DNA from: Pseudomonas fluorescens NCIMB 11764
GTDB lineage: Bacteria > Pseudomonadota > Gammaproteobacteria > Pseudomonadales > Pseudomonadaceae
Assembly (NCBI RefSeq): GCF_000293885.2
Contig: NZ_CP010945.1
Coordinates: 2,066,001-2,130,000, forward strand
DNA length: 64,000 nucleotides
Direction of reading: 5' to 3'
Part shown: piece after piece, positions 16,598 through 25,192 of the stretch
Layout of the letters: the number at the start of each line of letters is the position of its first letter
Position numbering within the stretch: the stretch's first letter is position 1
Translations under genes and position numbers: made by a program
Notes under the pieces: generated by a model
The model's database searches: none
The model's input: the letters and a program-made list of their open reading frames with translations, nothing else
What the model was told of the DNA's origin: nothing

Positions 16598-19459
16598 ATG
16601 CTCGAGCTCACCATAGAGCAGATTTCCATGGGCCAGTCGGCCGTGGACAAGTCCGCAGCGTTGCAGTTACTGGCTCGGCATCTGGTCACCGATGGTCTTG
16701 TGGCCGAAGGTTATCTCGCCGGTTTGCAAGCACGCGAAGCCCAGGGCTCGACCTTTCTCGGCCAAGGTATTGCCATCCCCCACGGTACGCCGGAAACCCG
16801 CGACCAGGTGTTTTCCACCGGTGTGCGGCTGATGCAGTTTCCCGACGGCGTGGATTGGGGCGACGGCCAGATCGTTTACCTGGCGATCGGCATCGCCGCC
16901 AAATCCGATGAACACTTGCGGCTCCTGCAACTGCTGACCCGCGCCCTTGGCGAGACCGATCTGGGCCAGGCCCTGCGTCGCGCCAGTTCTGCCGAAGCCT
17001 TGCTGAAACTGCTGCAAGGCGCGCCGCAGGAGCTGGCGCTGGATGCACAGATGATCGGCCTGGGTGTGTCGGCCGATGACTTCGAAGAACTGGTCTGGCG
17101 CGGTGCCCGTTTGCTGCGTCAGGCAGATTGTGTGAGCAATGGTTTTTCCGCCGTGTTGCAACAGGTCGAAGCGCTGCCACTCGGCGATGGCCTGTGGTGG
17201 TTGCACAGCGAACAGACGGTCAAGCGTCCGGGCCTGGCCTTCGTCACCCCGGACAAACCGATGCGTTATCTCGGTCAGCCACTGAGTGGTCTGTTCTGCC
17301 TGGCCAGCCTCGGCGAGGCGCATCAGGCCTTGCTCGAACGCCTTTGCGCGCTGCTGATCGAAGGCCGTGGCCATGAACTGGGCCGCGCCACGAGTAGTCG
17401 TAAAGTCCTCGAAGTGCTCGGCGGTGAGTTGCCGGCGGACTGGCCGAGCGCGCGCATTGCACTGGCCAACGCCCACGGCTTGCACGCGCGCCCGGCGAAA
17501 ATCCTTGCGCAACTGGCGAAGAGTTTTGAAGGCGAGATTCGCGTCCGGCTCGTCGAGGGACAGGACAGCGCCGTGTCGGTGAAGAGCTTGAGCAAGTTGC
17601 TCAGCCTCGGCGCCCGTCGCGGCCAGGTACTCGAATTTGTCGCCGAGCCAAGCATTGCCGCCGACGCCTTGCCAGCCTTGCTGGCCGCGATCGAAGAAGG
17701 CCTCGGTGAAGAAGTCGAGCCATTGCCGGTGGTGAGCCAACAGCGCGAAGTCGTCGCGGATGTGGCCGAAGTGTTGCTCGCTCCGGCGTCCGGCAGCGTG
17801 GTTCAAGCCATACCGGCAGCACCGGGCATTGCCATTGGCCCGGCACACATTCAAGTGCTGCAAACCATCGAATACCCGTTGCGCGGTGAGTCTGCCGCCC
17901 TTGAGCGCGAGCGCCTCAAGCAAGCGCTGGCAGATGTGCGTCGCGACATCGAAGGGTTGATCGAGCGCAGCAAATCCAAAGCCATTCGCGAAATCTTCAT
18001 CACCCACCAGGAAATGCTCGACGACCCGGAATTGACCGATGAAGTCGAGACTCGTCTCAAGCAGGGCGAAAGCGCTGAAGCGGCGTGGATGGCCGTGATC
18101 GAAGCGGCGGCGAAACAACAGGAAGCGCTGCAGGATGCGTTGCTCGCCGAGCGCGCGGCAGATTTGCGCGATATCGGCCGACGCGTGCTGGCGCAACTGA
18201 GCGGCGTCGAAACCCCGAGTGAACCTGATCAGCCGTACATTCTGGTGATGGATGAAGTCGGTCCTTCCGACGTGGCGCGTCTCGATCCTACCCGCGTCGC
18301 CGGCATTCTCACCGCCCGGGGCGGCGCCACTGCGCACAGCGCCATCGTCGCCCGTGCGCTCGGTATTCCGGCGTTGGTCGGCGCAGGGGCGGCGGTGTTG
18401 CTGCTGGCACCGGGCACGCCGTTGCTGCTCGACGGCCAGCGCGGTCGTTTGCATGTCGATGCCGATGCGGCGACCTTGCAGCGTGCCACCGAAGAGCGTG
18501 ACACCCGCGAGCAACGCTTGAAAGCGGCGGCCGAACAGCGTCATCAACCGGCACTGACTACCGATGGTCACGCGGTGGAAGTGTTCGCCAACATCGGTGA
18601 AAGCGCCGGCGTCACCAGCGCAGTGGAGCAGGGTGCTGAAGGCATTGGCCTGCTGCGTACCGAACTGATTTTCATGGCCCACTCGCAAGCGCCGGACGAA
18701 GCGACCCAGGAGGTCGAATACCGTCGCGTGCTCGATGGCCTCGCTGGTCGCCCCCTGGTGGTGCGCACCCTCGACGTCGGCGGCGACAAACCGCTGCCGT
18801 ATTGGCCGATCGCCAAGGAAGAGAACCCCTTCCTCGGCGTGCGCGGCATTCGCCTGACCTTGCAGCGTCCGCACATCATGGAAGCGCAATTGCGCGCCCT
18901 GCTGCGGGCTGCTGACAACCGCCCGCTGCGCATCATGTTCCCGATGGTCGGCAGCGTTGACGAGTGGCGGCAGGCGCGGGACATGACCGAACGGCTACGT
19001 CTGGAAATCCCGGTGGCGGACCTGCAACTGGGGATCATGATCGAGGTGCCATCGGCTGCACTGCTGGCGCCGGTGCTGGCCAAGGAAGTCGACTTCTTCA
19101 GCGTCGGCACCAACGACCTCACGCAATACACCCTGGCCATCGACCGTGGTCATCCGACCTTGTCGGCCCAGGCTGACGGCTTGCACCCGGCGGTGCTGCA
19201 ACTGATCGACATCACCGTGCGCGCGGCCCATGCCCATGGCAAATGGGTCGGCGTGTGCGGCGAGCTGGCGGCCGATCCGCTGGCGGTGCCGGTACTGGTC
19301 GGTCTCGGCGTGGACGAGTTGAGCGTGTCGGGCCGCAGCATTGCCGAGGTCAAGGCGCGCATTCGCGAACTCAGTCTGACCCAGACTCAAACCCTTGCCC
19401 GACAGGCCCTGGCCGTGGGCAGCGCCAATGAAGTGCGCGCATTAGTGGAGGCCCTGTAA
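16598..19459 (+). CDS. fruB: Fructose PTS multiphosphoryl protein (EIIA-HPr-EI)
   Basis: FruB carries phosphate from phosphoenolpyruvate to FruA. The 953-residue protein fuses three PTS modules: EIIA-Fru with its phosphohistidine in IPHGTP (H62), HPr with GLHARP (H296), and enzyme I with GGATAHSAIVAR (H580) followed by the PEP-binding barrel (LRTELIFM, SVGTNDLTQYTLA). A linker region (about 150-280) connects EIIA and HPr. It is the only PTS energising chain seen in the window. Start ATG at 16598; its stop overlaps the fruK start by one base (TAATG), so translation is coupled. Confidence 0.97.
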   Translation: MLELTIEQISMGQSAVDKSAALQLLARHLVTDGLVAEGYLAGLQAREAQGSTFLGQGIAIPHGTPETRDQVFSTGVRLMQFPDGVDWGDGQIVYLAIGIAAKSDEHLRLLQLLTRALGETDLGQALRRASSAEALLKLLQGAPQELALDAQMIGLGVSADDFEELVWRGARLLRQADCVSNGFSAVLQQVEALPLGDGLWWLHSEQTVKRPGLAFVTPDKPMRYLGQPLSGLFCLASLGEAHQALLERLCALLIEGRGHELGRATSSRKVLEVLGGELPADWPSARIALANAHGLHARPAKILAQLAKSFEGEIRVRLVEGQDSAVSVKSLSKLLSLGARRGQVLEFVAEPSIAADALPALLAAIEEGLGEEVEPLPVVSQQREVVADVAEVLLAPASGSVVQAIPAAPGIAIGPAHIQVLQTIEYPLRGESAALERERLKQALADVRRDIEGLIERSKSKAIREIFITHQEMLDDPELTDEVETRLKQGESAEAAWMAVIEAAAKQQEALQDALLAERAADLRDIGRRVLAQLSGVETPSEPDQPYILVMDEVGPSDVARLDPTRVAGILTARGGATAHSAIVARALGIPALVGAGAAVLLLAPGTPLLLDGQRGRLHVDADAATLQRATEERDTREQRLKAAAEQRHQPALTTDGHAVEVFANIGESAGVTSAVEQGAEGIGLLRTELIFMAHSQAPDEATQEVEYRRVLDGLAGRPLVVRTLDVGGDKPLPYWPIAKEENPFLGVRGIRLTLQRPHIMEAQLRALLRAADNRPLRIMFPMVGSVDEWRQARDMTERLRLEIPVADLQLGIMIEVPSAALLAPVLAKEVDFFSVGTNDLTQYTLAIDRGHPTLSAQADGLHPAVLQLIDITVRAAHAHGKWVGVCGELAADPLAVPVLVGLGVDELSVSGRSIAEVKARIRELSLTQTQTLARQALAVGSANEVRALVEAL

Positions 19460-20400
19460 TGGCCAAAATCCTGACCCTGACCCTCAACCCGGCGCTGGAC
19501 CTGACGGTGCAGTTGCCGTGCCTTGAACCCGGCCAGGTCAATCGCAGCGACGAGATGCACACCCACGCCGCCGGTAAAGGCGTGAACGTGGCGCAGGTGC
19601 TGGTGGACCTTGGGCATTCGCTCACCGTCTGCGGTTTTCTCGGCGAAGACAATCTTCAGGCGTTCGAAACCCTGTTTGCCAAACGCGGTTTTGTCGACGC
19701 GTTTATCCGCGTCCCCGGCGAAACCCGCAGCAATATCAAACTGGCGGAACACGACGGGCGCATCACCGACATCAACGGCCCCGGCCCCTTGGTGAGTGCA
19801 GCGGCGCAGCAGGCGTTGCTGGATCGCCTCGATCAGATTGCGCCGGGTCATGATGCCGTCGTCGTTGCCGGCAGCCTGCCTCAGGGCATCAGTCCCGAGT
19901 GGTTGCAGGCGCTGATTGTGCGCTTGAAGAATCTTGGTTTGAACGTCGCCCTGGACACCAGTGGCGAAGCGTTGCGCGCGGCGCTCAAGGCCGGCCCGTG
20001 GCTGATCAAACCCAACACCGAAGAACTGGCCGAAGTGCTCGGCTGCGAAGTGGTGTCGGTCGCGGCTCAAGCCGAGGCAGCGAGCCGCTTGCATGCGCAA
20101 GGCATCGAGCACGTGGTGATTTCCCACGGCGCCGATGGCGTGAACTGGTTCAGTGTCGGTTCGGCGATGCATGCCACGCCACCCAAGGTTAGCGTCGCCA
20201 GCACGGTCGGCGCGGGTGATTCGCTGTTGGCCGGCATGCTCCACGGTCTGCTCAGCGCCGACACACCGGAACAGACCCTGCGCACCGCCACGGCGATTGC
20301 CGCGATGGCGGTGACCCAGATCGGTTTCGGCATCGGTGATGCGGCGCAATTGGCGCGGCTTGAACAGGGTGTGCGCGTGCGTCCCCTGACAGAACAATAA
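19459..20400 (+). CDS. fruK: 1-phosphofructokinase
   Basis: FruK phosphorylates fructose-1-phosphate (the product of the fructose PTS) to fructose-1,6-bisphosphate. The 313-residue product is a PfkB-family kinase with the N-terminal GKGVNVAQVL motif (near 39-48) and the C-terminal ATP/anion-hole signature TVGAGDSLLAGML (near 249), which includes the catalytic aspartate. It overlaps fruB by one nucleotide and is followed by fruA after 11 nt, so the three form one operon. Confidence 0.97.
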   Translation: MAKILTLTLNPALDLTVQLPCLEPGQVNRSDEMHTHAAGKGVNVAQVLVDLGHSLTVCGFLGEDNLQAFETLFAKRGFVDAFIRVPGETRSNIKLAEHDGRITDINGPGPLVSAAAQQALLDRLDQIAPGHDAVVVAGSLPQGISPEWLQALIVRLKNLGLNVALDTSGEALRAALKAGPWLIKPNTEELAEVLGCEVVSVAAQAEAASRLHAQGIEHVVISHGADGVNWFSVGSAMHATPPKVSVASTVGAGDSLLAGMLHGLLSADTPEQTLRTATAIAAMAVTQIGFGIGDAAQLARLEQGVRVRPLTEQ

Positions 20401-20411
20401 GAGGGTTTGTC

Positions 20412-22151
20412 ATGAAGTTAGCCATTGTTACGGCTTGCCCCAACGGCATGGTCACCAGCGTGCTGTGCGCCCGTTTGCTCGATGCGGCGGCCCAGCGTCA
20501 GGGCTGGAGCACCAGTGTCGAAGTCAACGATGTCGCGCACCCTGAACGCCAATTGTCGGCGGCAACGATCGAGGCGGCCGAGTGGGTATTGCTGGTGACC
20601 AGCACGCCGGTAGATATGTCGCGATTCGTCGGCAAACGCGTGTTCCAGAGTACCCCGGCGCACGCCCTGCAAGATGTCGAAGCCGTGCTGCGTCGTGGTG
20701 CCGACGAAGCTGAGGTTTACGTCGCACCTGCAGCGGTCGCCGAACCCGTAGCTGTCACGAAAAACGCACCCCGGCTGGTCGCGATCACCGCGTGCCCGAC
20801 CGGCGTTGCTCATACCTTCATGGCCGCTGAAGCCTTGCAGCAAGCGGCGAAACGTTTGGGCTACGACCTTCAGATCGAAACACAAGGCTCGGTCGGTGCA
20901 CGCAATCCGTTGAGCGCGACGGCAATTGCCGACGCCGACGTGGTGCTGCTGGCCTGCGATATCGAAGTCGCGACCGAGCGTTTTGCCGGCAAGAAAATCT
21001 ACCGTTGCGGTACCGGCATCGCCTTGAAGCAAGCCGAAGCGACGCTGAACAAAGCGCTGGCCGAAGGCAAACAGGAAAGCGCCGCGACCGGCGCCAACGG
21101 CCCGGTCAAAAAGGAGAAGACCGGCGTCTACAAACACCTGCTGACCGGCGTGTCGTTCATGCTGCCGATGGTGGTGGCGGGCGGTCTGATGATCGCGTTG
21201 TCGTTCGTCTTCGGCATTACCGCCTTCAAGGAGGAAGGCACACTCGCCGCCGCCCTGATGCAGATTGGCGGCGAGACCGCGTTCAAACTGATGGTGCCAT
21301 TGCTGGCGGGTTACATCGCCTACTCGATTGCCGACCGCCCGGGGCTTGCGCCGGGGATGATCGGTGGTCTGCTGGCGAGCACGTTGGGCGCCGGTTTCAT
21401 CGGCGGGATCATTGCCGGTTTCATCGCCGGTTACGCGGCGCAGGCGATCAATCGGTATGCGCGTTTGCCACAAAGCCTTGAGGCGCTGAAACCGATCCTG
21501 ATCATCCCGTTGCTGGCGAGTCTGTTCACCGGGTTGGTGATGATCTACGTGGTCGGCAAACCGGTGGCCGGGATGCTCGCGGGGCTCACGCATTTCCTCG
21601 ACAGCATGGGCACCACCAACGCTATTCTGCTCGGCGTATTGTTGGGCAGCATGATGTGCGTCGACCTCGGTGGGCCGATCAACAAGGCGGCCTATGCGTT
21701 TTCGGTGGGGCTGCTGGCGTCGCAAAGTTATGCACCGATGGCGGCGACGATGGCCGCCGGGATGGTGCCGCCGATTGGCCTGGGCATCGCCACGTTCATT
21801 GCCCGACGCAAGTTCGCCCAGACTGAACGCGAGGCCGGGAAAGCGGCACTGGTGCTGGGGCTGTGCTTTATCTCCGAAGGGGCGATTCCGTTTGCCGCCA
21901 AGGACCCGCTGCGGGTGATTCCGGCGAGCATTGCCGGTGGTGCGCTGACGGGCGCACTGTCGATGTATTTCGGCTGCAAACTGATGGCGCCGCACGGGGG
22001 ATTGTTTGTGTTGGCGATTCCGAATGCGATCAACCATGCGTTGCTGTATTTGCTGGCGATTGTGGCCGGGAGTTTGCTGACGGCGGTGGTGTATGCGGTG
22101 GTCAAGCGGCCGGAAGTTACTGAGCTGGCGGTAGAACCCGTCAGCGCCTGA
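20412..22151 (+). CDS. fruA: PTS fructose transporter, EIIBC component
   Basis: FruA is the membrane permease that imports fructose as fructose-1-phosphate. The 579-residue protein has a duplicated IIB region: an N-terminal IIB' domain with a cysteine at residue 9 (TACPNG) and the active IIB with the phosphorylated cysteine C128 in ITACPTGVAHTFMAAEAL, then an EIIC domain (about 235-575) with eight or more hydrophobic segments beginning LLTGVSFMLPMVVAGG. Ribosome site GAGGG before the ATG. Last gene of the fru operon; several REP-like sequences follow and no strong T-run terminator is seen. Confidence 0.97.
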   Translation: MKLAIVTACPNGMVTSVLCARLLDAAAQRQGWSTSVEVNDVAHPERQLSAATIEAAEWVLLVTSTPVDMSRFVGKRVFQSTPAHALQDVEAVLRRGADEAEVYVAPAAVAEPVAVTKNAPRLVAITACPTGVAHTFMAAEALQQAAKRLGYDLQIETQGSVGARNPLSATAIADADVVLLACDIEVATERFAGKKIYRCGTGIALKQAEATLNKALAEGKQESAATGANGPVKKEKTGVYKHLLTGVSFMLPMVVAGGLMIALSFVFGITAFKEEGTLAAALMQIGGETAFKLMVPLLAGYIAYSIADRPGLAPGMIGGLLASTLGAGFIGGIIAGFIAGYAAQAINRYARLPQSLEALKPILIIPLLASLFTGLVMIYVVGKPVAGMLAGLTHFLDSMGTTNAILLGVLLGSMMCVDLGGPINKAAYAFSVGLLASQSYAPMAATMAAGMVPPIGLGIATFIARRKFAQTEREAGKAALVLGLCFISEGAIPFAAKDPLRVIPASIAGGALTGALSMYFGCKLMAPHGGLFVLAIPNAINHALLYLLAIVAGSLLTAVVYAVVKRPEVTELAVEPVSA

Positions 22152-22161
22152 CGCAAACCTG

Positions 22162-22321
22162 CAGGAGCCAGGCTTGCTCGCGAAAGCGGTCTTTCAGCCA
22201 ACATAGATGTTGAATGCGAGTCCGTCATCGCGGGCAAACCCGCTCCCACAGTGATCTCTTTCGTACACAAGATTTGTGGCAAACGCCTTAACCTGCGGGC
22301 TTGCCCGCGATGGCGTCAGTG
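22162..22321. repeat. Cluster of REP-like sequences after fruA
   Basis: Three REP-type modules: around 22162-22185 (GGAGCCAGGCTTGCTCGCGA), 22228-22252 (ATCGCGGGCAAACCCGCTCC) and 22296-22321 (TGCGGGCTTGCCCGCGATGG). They alternate in orientation and fill the gap between the two convergent genes. They may stabilise the fruA message 3' end. Confidence 0.7.
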
Positions 22322-22330
22322 GCAACACCA

Positions 22331-22630
22331 TCAAGCCGGGGTTTTGTACTCATTCTCCCGCTGCAACGCCCGCGCCTGAACCACATCCAGCACCGCACAG
22401 CCCTCTCGCATCAGCAGATGCACGGCGCGGGTGATCCGCGTCAGATCACAATCGGAAATGTTTTTCAGATTCAGGCTGGTGAACGTGTCTGCCAGATCGC
22501 GAACCACGGTGAAGCGATGCATTGCGCAGGCGGTGAGTTCGCTGAGTTCTTTGTGGGTGTTGACGAAGAGCACCGGTGTTTCGGCGTCGTAGGTGTCGAT
22601 CGGGAGGTAACGCGGCATGACTTGGAACAT
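22331..22630 (-). CDS. Small Pseudomonas-type hypothetical protein
   Basis: A 99-residue protein starting MFQVMPRYLPIDTYDAETPV, with an ordered alpha-helical look (helices around 30-50 and 60-90) and no signal peptide or membrane segment. AGGAG precedes the ATG (complement 22628-22630). The frame stays open 37 codons upstream, into a hairpin-rich leader, but the Shine-Dalgarno sequence and the leader structure favour the start given. I do not recognise a functional domain; from memory, small paralogous proteins with this kind of leader recur in fluorescent Pseudomonas genomes. Function unknown. Confidence 0.75.
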   Translation of the reverse strand: MFQVMPRYLPIDTYDAETPVLFVNTHKELSELTACAMHRFTVVRDLADTFTSLNLKNISDCDLTRITRAVHLLMREGCAVLDVVQARALQRENEYKTPA

Positions 22631-22920
22631 GATGTAACTCCTGTAATTGGAGCTACCACCACTCGCGGCCAAACGAGGGTGGCAGCCATACGCGGGTTGG
22701 CCGACCGGGTACAGGAACCGGCACACCCGAAGGTGTCCCACGCACAGCCGCCATAAAACAACGCCTCAGGCACGAAGTACCTGAGGAGGTGTTGTTACGC
22801 TGTAGCGTTCCTGCACCGACCGGCCAAGGTCGTTCGCGGTGTTTTCCGCGAGCCCGAACTATGGAGTCGATCCCGAAACGCGGCAACAAGATACGTTGTA
22901 GGAAACGTCTTGAAAAGTTG
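22631..22920 (-). ncRNA. Hairpin-rich leader upstream of the small gene (candidate structured RNA)
   Basis: About 290 nt contain several consecutive stems: 22723-22727 with 22732-22736 (on the minus strand a UUCG-capped ACACC/GGUGU stem); CCTCAGG (22764-22770) with CCTGAGG (22780-22786), extended by AACAAC (22757-22762) with GTTGTT (22791-22796); ACGC/GCGT at 22797-22808; GACC/GGTC at 22818-22831; CGCGG/CCGCG at 22835-22850. The density is far above the neighbouring intergenic DNA. It directly precedes the AGGAG of the 99-residue gene on the same strand, suggesting a regulatory leader. Its identity is unproven. Confidence 0.5.
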
Positions 22921-22980
22921 TGTGCCTCGCGATGATCATTTCCGCCCGTGTGGGAGAACGATGCAGGCCTTGTAGGAGCC

Positions 22981-22998
22981 GTGTCATCCGTGGGTCAT
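22981..22998 (+). promoter_or_regulatory. Probable Pho box (PhoB site) upstream of phoD
   Basis: GTGTCAT (22981-22987) and GGGTCAT (22992-22998) are two direct half-sites spaced by 11 nt, against the PhoB consensus CTGTCAT-N4-CTGTCAT. A -10-like TTTAGT begins at 23009, 10 nt after the box, the spacing expected when the Pho box replaces the -35. The product downstream is a phosphatase, which fits phosphate-starvation control. Confidence 0.65.
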
Positions 22999-23037
22999 GC
23001 AGGCGTGTTTTAGTTTTCCTTTTTCAGGGAGAACACC

Positions 23038-24579
23038 ATGAGCGAATTCAACCTCGGTCGCCGTCGTGTCATGCAAGCGGTCGGCGCCGGGCTGTTGATG
23101 CCCGGCCTTGCACCGGCGGTGATTGCGTCGGTCAAGGACCGGCCGCAACTCACCGATGGCGTGCAGTCCGGTGACGTGCTGGGTGATCGGGCGATGGTCT
23201 GGATCCGTAGCGATCGTGCGGCGCGGATGGTGGTGGAATGGGACACCCGGAGTCTGTTCACCAACCCTCGGCGTTTTGTCTCGCCACTGGCTGATGCCCG
23301 CAGCGATTTCACCGCGCGTGTGGAGCTCACTGGTCTGCCTGCCGATCAGGCGATTTTCTATCGCGTGCACTTCGAAGACGCCCAGAGCGGTGTCACCAGC
23401 GAACCCTGGTTCGGTCACCTGCGCAGCGTGCCGCAGACCCGGCGCGACATCCGTTTCGTCTGGAGCGGCGACACCGTCGGCCAGGGGTTCGGCATCAACC
23501 CGGAGATCGGCGGCATGCGCATCTACGAAGCCATGCGCCTGCGCCTGCCGGACTTCTTTATCCACAGCGGCGACACCATCTACGCCGACGGTCCGGTGCC
23601 CGCGCAGCTGACCACGGAAAGCGGCCGCGTGTGGCACAACATCACCAGCGAGGCCAAGAGCAAAGTCGCCGAAACCCTCGATGAGTATCGCGGCAATTAC
23701 CGTTACAACCTGATGGACGAAAACGTCCGTCGCTTCAACGCCGAAGTGCCGCAGATCTGGCAGTGGGACGACCACGAAGTGGTGAACAACTGGTCGCCGG
23801 GCAAGCAACTGGATGAGCGCTACAAGAGCAAGGATATCCACAGCCTGGTGGGGCGCGCGCGCCAGGCCTGGCTGGAATATGCACCGATGCGGTTGCAGAG
23901 CGCCGACGGTGGCGGGCGGATCTATCGCCAAATCAGTTATGGGCCGATGCTCGATGTGTTTGTGCTCGATATGCGCAGCTATCGCGAAGCCAATGACAAC
24001 AATCTGGGGGCCGCCAAACCCTTTCTCGGACGTGAGCAACTGGACTGGCTCAAGCGTGAATTGAAGGCCTCCAGCGCCCAGTGGAAAGTCATCGCCGCCG
24101 ACATGCCGATCGGTCTCGGCGTGCCCGATGGCGAAATCAGCCCCGGCGTGGCGCGCTGGGAAGCGGTGGCCAATGGCGATCCGGGACCGGCCCAGGGGCG
24201 AGAGCTGGAAATCGCTGAATTGCTCGGTTTTCTGCGGGCGCAACAGGTGCGCAATTTCGTGTTCCTGACGGCGGATGTGCATTACTGCGCGGCACATCAT
24301 TACCACCCGGATCGGGCGGCGTTTCAGGATTTCGAACCGTTCTGGGAGTTTGTCGCCGGGCCATTGAATGCGGGGAGTTTCGGGCCTAACCCGCTGGATA
24401 AAACCTTTGGTCCTGAAGTGGTGTTCGAGAAGGCACCGCCGGCGCAGAACACCTCGCCGTTTGCCGGGTTTCAGTTTTTTGGCGAGGTGAATATCGAGGG
24501 CGCGACGGGGGCGATGAGTGTGGTATTGCGGGATCTGGATGGGGTGAGTGTGTTTGAGCAGAAATTGCAGCCAATGTAA
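23038..24579 (+). CDS. phoD: PhoD-family alkaline phosphatase/phosphodiesterase, Tat-exported
   Basis: A 513-residue PhoD-like enzyme that would hydrolyse phosphate mono/diesters outside the cytoplasm. The N-terminus has a twin-arginine signal (LGRRRVMQAVGAG, residues 5-17) followed by a hydrophobic stretch ending about 31. An N-terminal beta domain follows, then the metallophosphatase core: VWSGDTVGQG, IHSGDTIYADGP, WDDHEVVNNWSP and TADVHYCAAHHY, which supply the Fe/Ca ligands in this family. Ribosome site AGGGAG. A Pho box lies 40 nt upstream. Monocistronic. Confidence 0.92.
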   Translation: MSEFNLGRRRVMQAVGAGLLMPGLAPAVIASVKDRPQLTDGVQSGDVLGDRAMVWIRSDRAARMVVEWDTRSLFTNPRRFVSPLADARSDFTARVELTGLPADQAIFYRVHFEDAQSGVTSEPWFGHLRSVPQTRRDIRFVWSGDTVGQGFGINPEIGGMRIYEAMRLRLPDFFIHSGDTIYADGPVPAQLTTESGRVWHNITSEAKSKVAETLDEYRGNYRYNLMDENVRRFNAEVPQIWQWDDHEVVNNWSPGKQLDERYKSKDIHSLVGRARQAWLEYAPMRLQSADGGGRIYRQISYGPMLDVFVLDMRSYREANDNNLGAAKPFLGREQLDWLKRELKASSAQWKVIAADMPIGLGVPDGEISPGVARWEAVANGDPGPAQGRELEIAELLGFLRAQQVRNFVFLTADVHYCAAHHYHPDRAAFQDFEPFWEFVAGPLNAGSFGPNPLDKTFGPEVVFEKAPPAQNTSPFAGFQFFGEVNIEGATGAMSVVLRDLDGVSVFEQKLQPM

Positions 24580-24711
24580 GAACAAATAGGCATTACTGAC
24601 TTGAGTGCGGTGACCGCTTATTGCCAATCAATATAATTGTCTGTCATTTCTTACAGGTGTTTTGTGGTGGGTTTTATTTAGGCTAAACCAAAACCAACCG
24701 AGTAATAGCTG

Positions 24712-25128
24712 ATGAAATATATAAAAGGACAATCAGGGTCAGCATGGAAGACCGTTGTATCTCTGATCTTTTGTGCGCTCGCGCTCTCTGCTTGCAAAAA
24801 AACCAATGAAACTAATGCAGGTATATGTAATGGGGATTGGGGATTAGTCGCAGGTTGGGTTTGTGATATCGGTTTTCCCGGAAACGAAAAGAACTGCTTT
24901 ATTTTCGCAAAGGATGTAGATCGTAACGGTGCTTACCGAAGCAATACGAGCGACGTCTGTATCCTTGATTACCAGATGGATCAAGAAGCCATCGACTGCG
25001 ACAAGATGTGCCGGGATCACGACTGTTCTAAAGTTCGATGCCCGGCTGCTCAGGACGTCGAGCGTATTGATAAGCGGCTCAATATCAAAAAGCAGCCCAC
25101 AAGCAGCGACCCATTGACGTCACCTTGA
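24712..25128 (+). CDS. Putative lipoprotein, Cys-rich, of unknown function
   Basis: A 138-residue protein with a hydrophobic signal (about 14-27) ending in a lipobox LSAC (Cys28 would be lipidated). The mature part has nine further cysteines, several closely spaced (DCDKMCRDHDCSKVRC), suggesting disulfides. The gene is clearly AT-richer than its neighbours and uses codons rare in the rest of the window (ATA, AAA, AAT runs), pointing to recent acquisition. Its upstream spacer (24580-24711) is also AT-rich. No domain recognised. Confidence 0.72.
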   Translation: MKYIKGQSGSAWKTVVSLIFCALALSACKKTNETNAGICNGDWGLVAGWVCDIGFPGNEKNCFIFAKDVDRNGAYRSNTSDVCILDYQMDQEAIDCDKMCRDHDCSKVRCPAAQDVERIDKRLNIKKQPTSSDPLTSP

Positions 25129-25148
25129 GCTTCGCGTTGAGAACCTGC

Positions 25149-25178
25149 CCTGACGGCACATTTTCATGTGACGTCAGG
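25149..25178. terminator. Hairpin between convergent genes
   Basis: A 13-position stem with one mismatch (CCTGACGGCACAT with ATGTGACGTCAGG) and a TTTC loop lies between the lipoprotein gene and the convergent PepSY/flavodoxin gene. It lacks a long T run on either strand, so its strength is uncertain. Confidence 0.6.
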
Positions 25179-25192
25179 TTGTTCACTTTCCC

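Noticed and set aside
16667..18889. 740-codon frame antisense to fruB
   Set aside because: Same cause; fruB has all catalytic motifs of three PTS domains.
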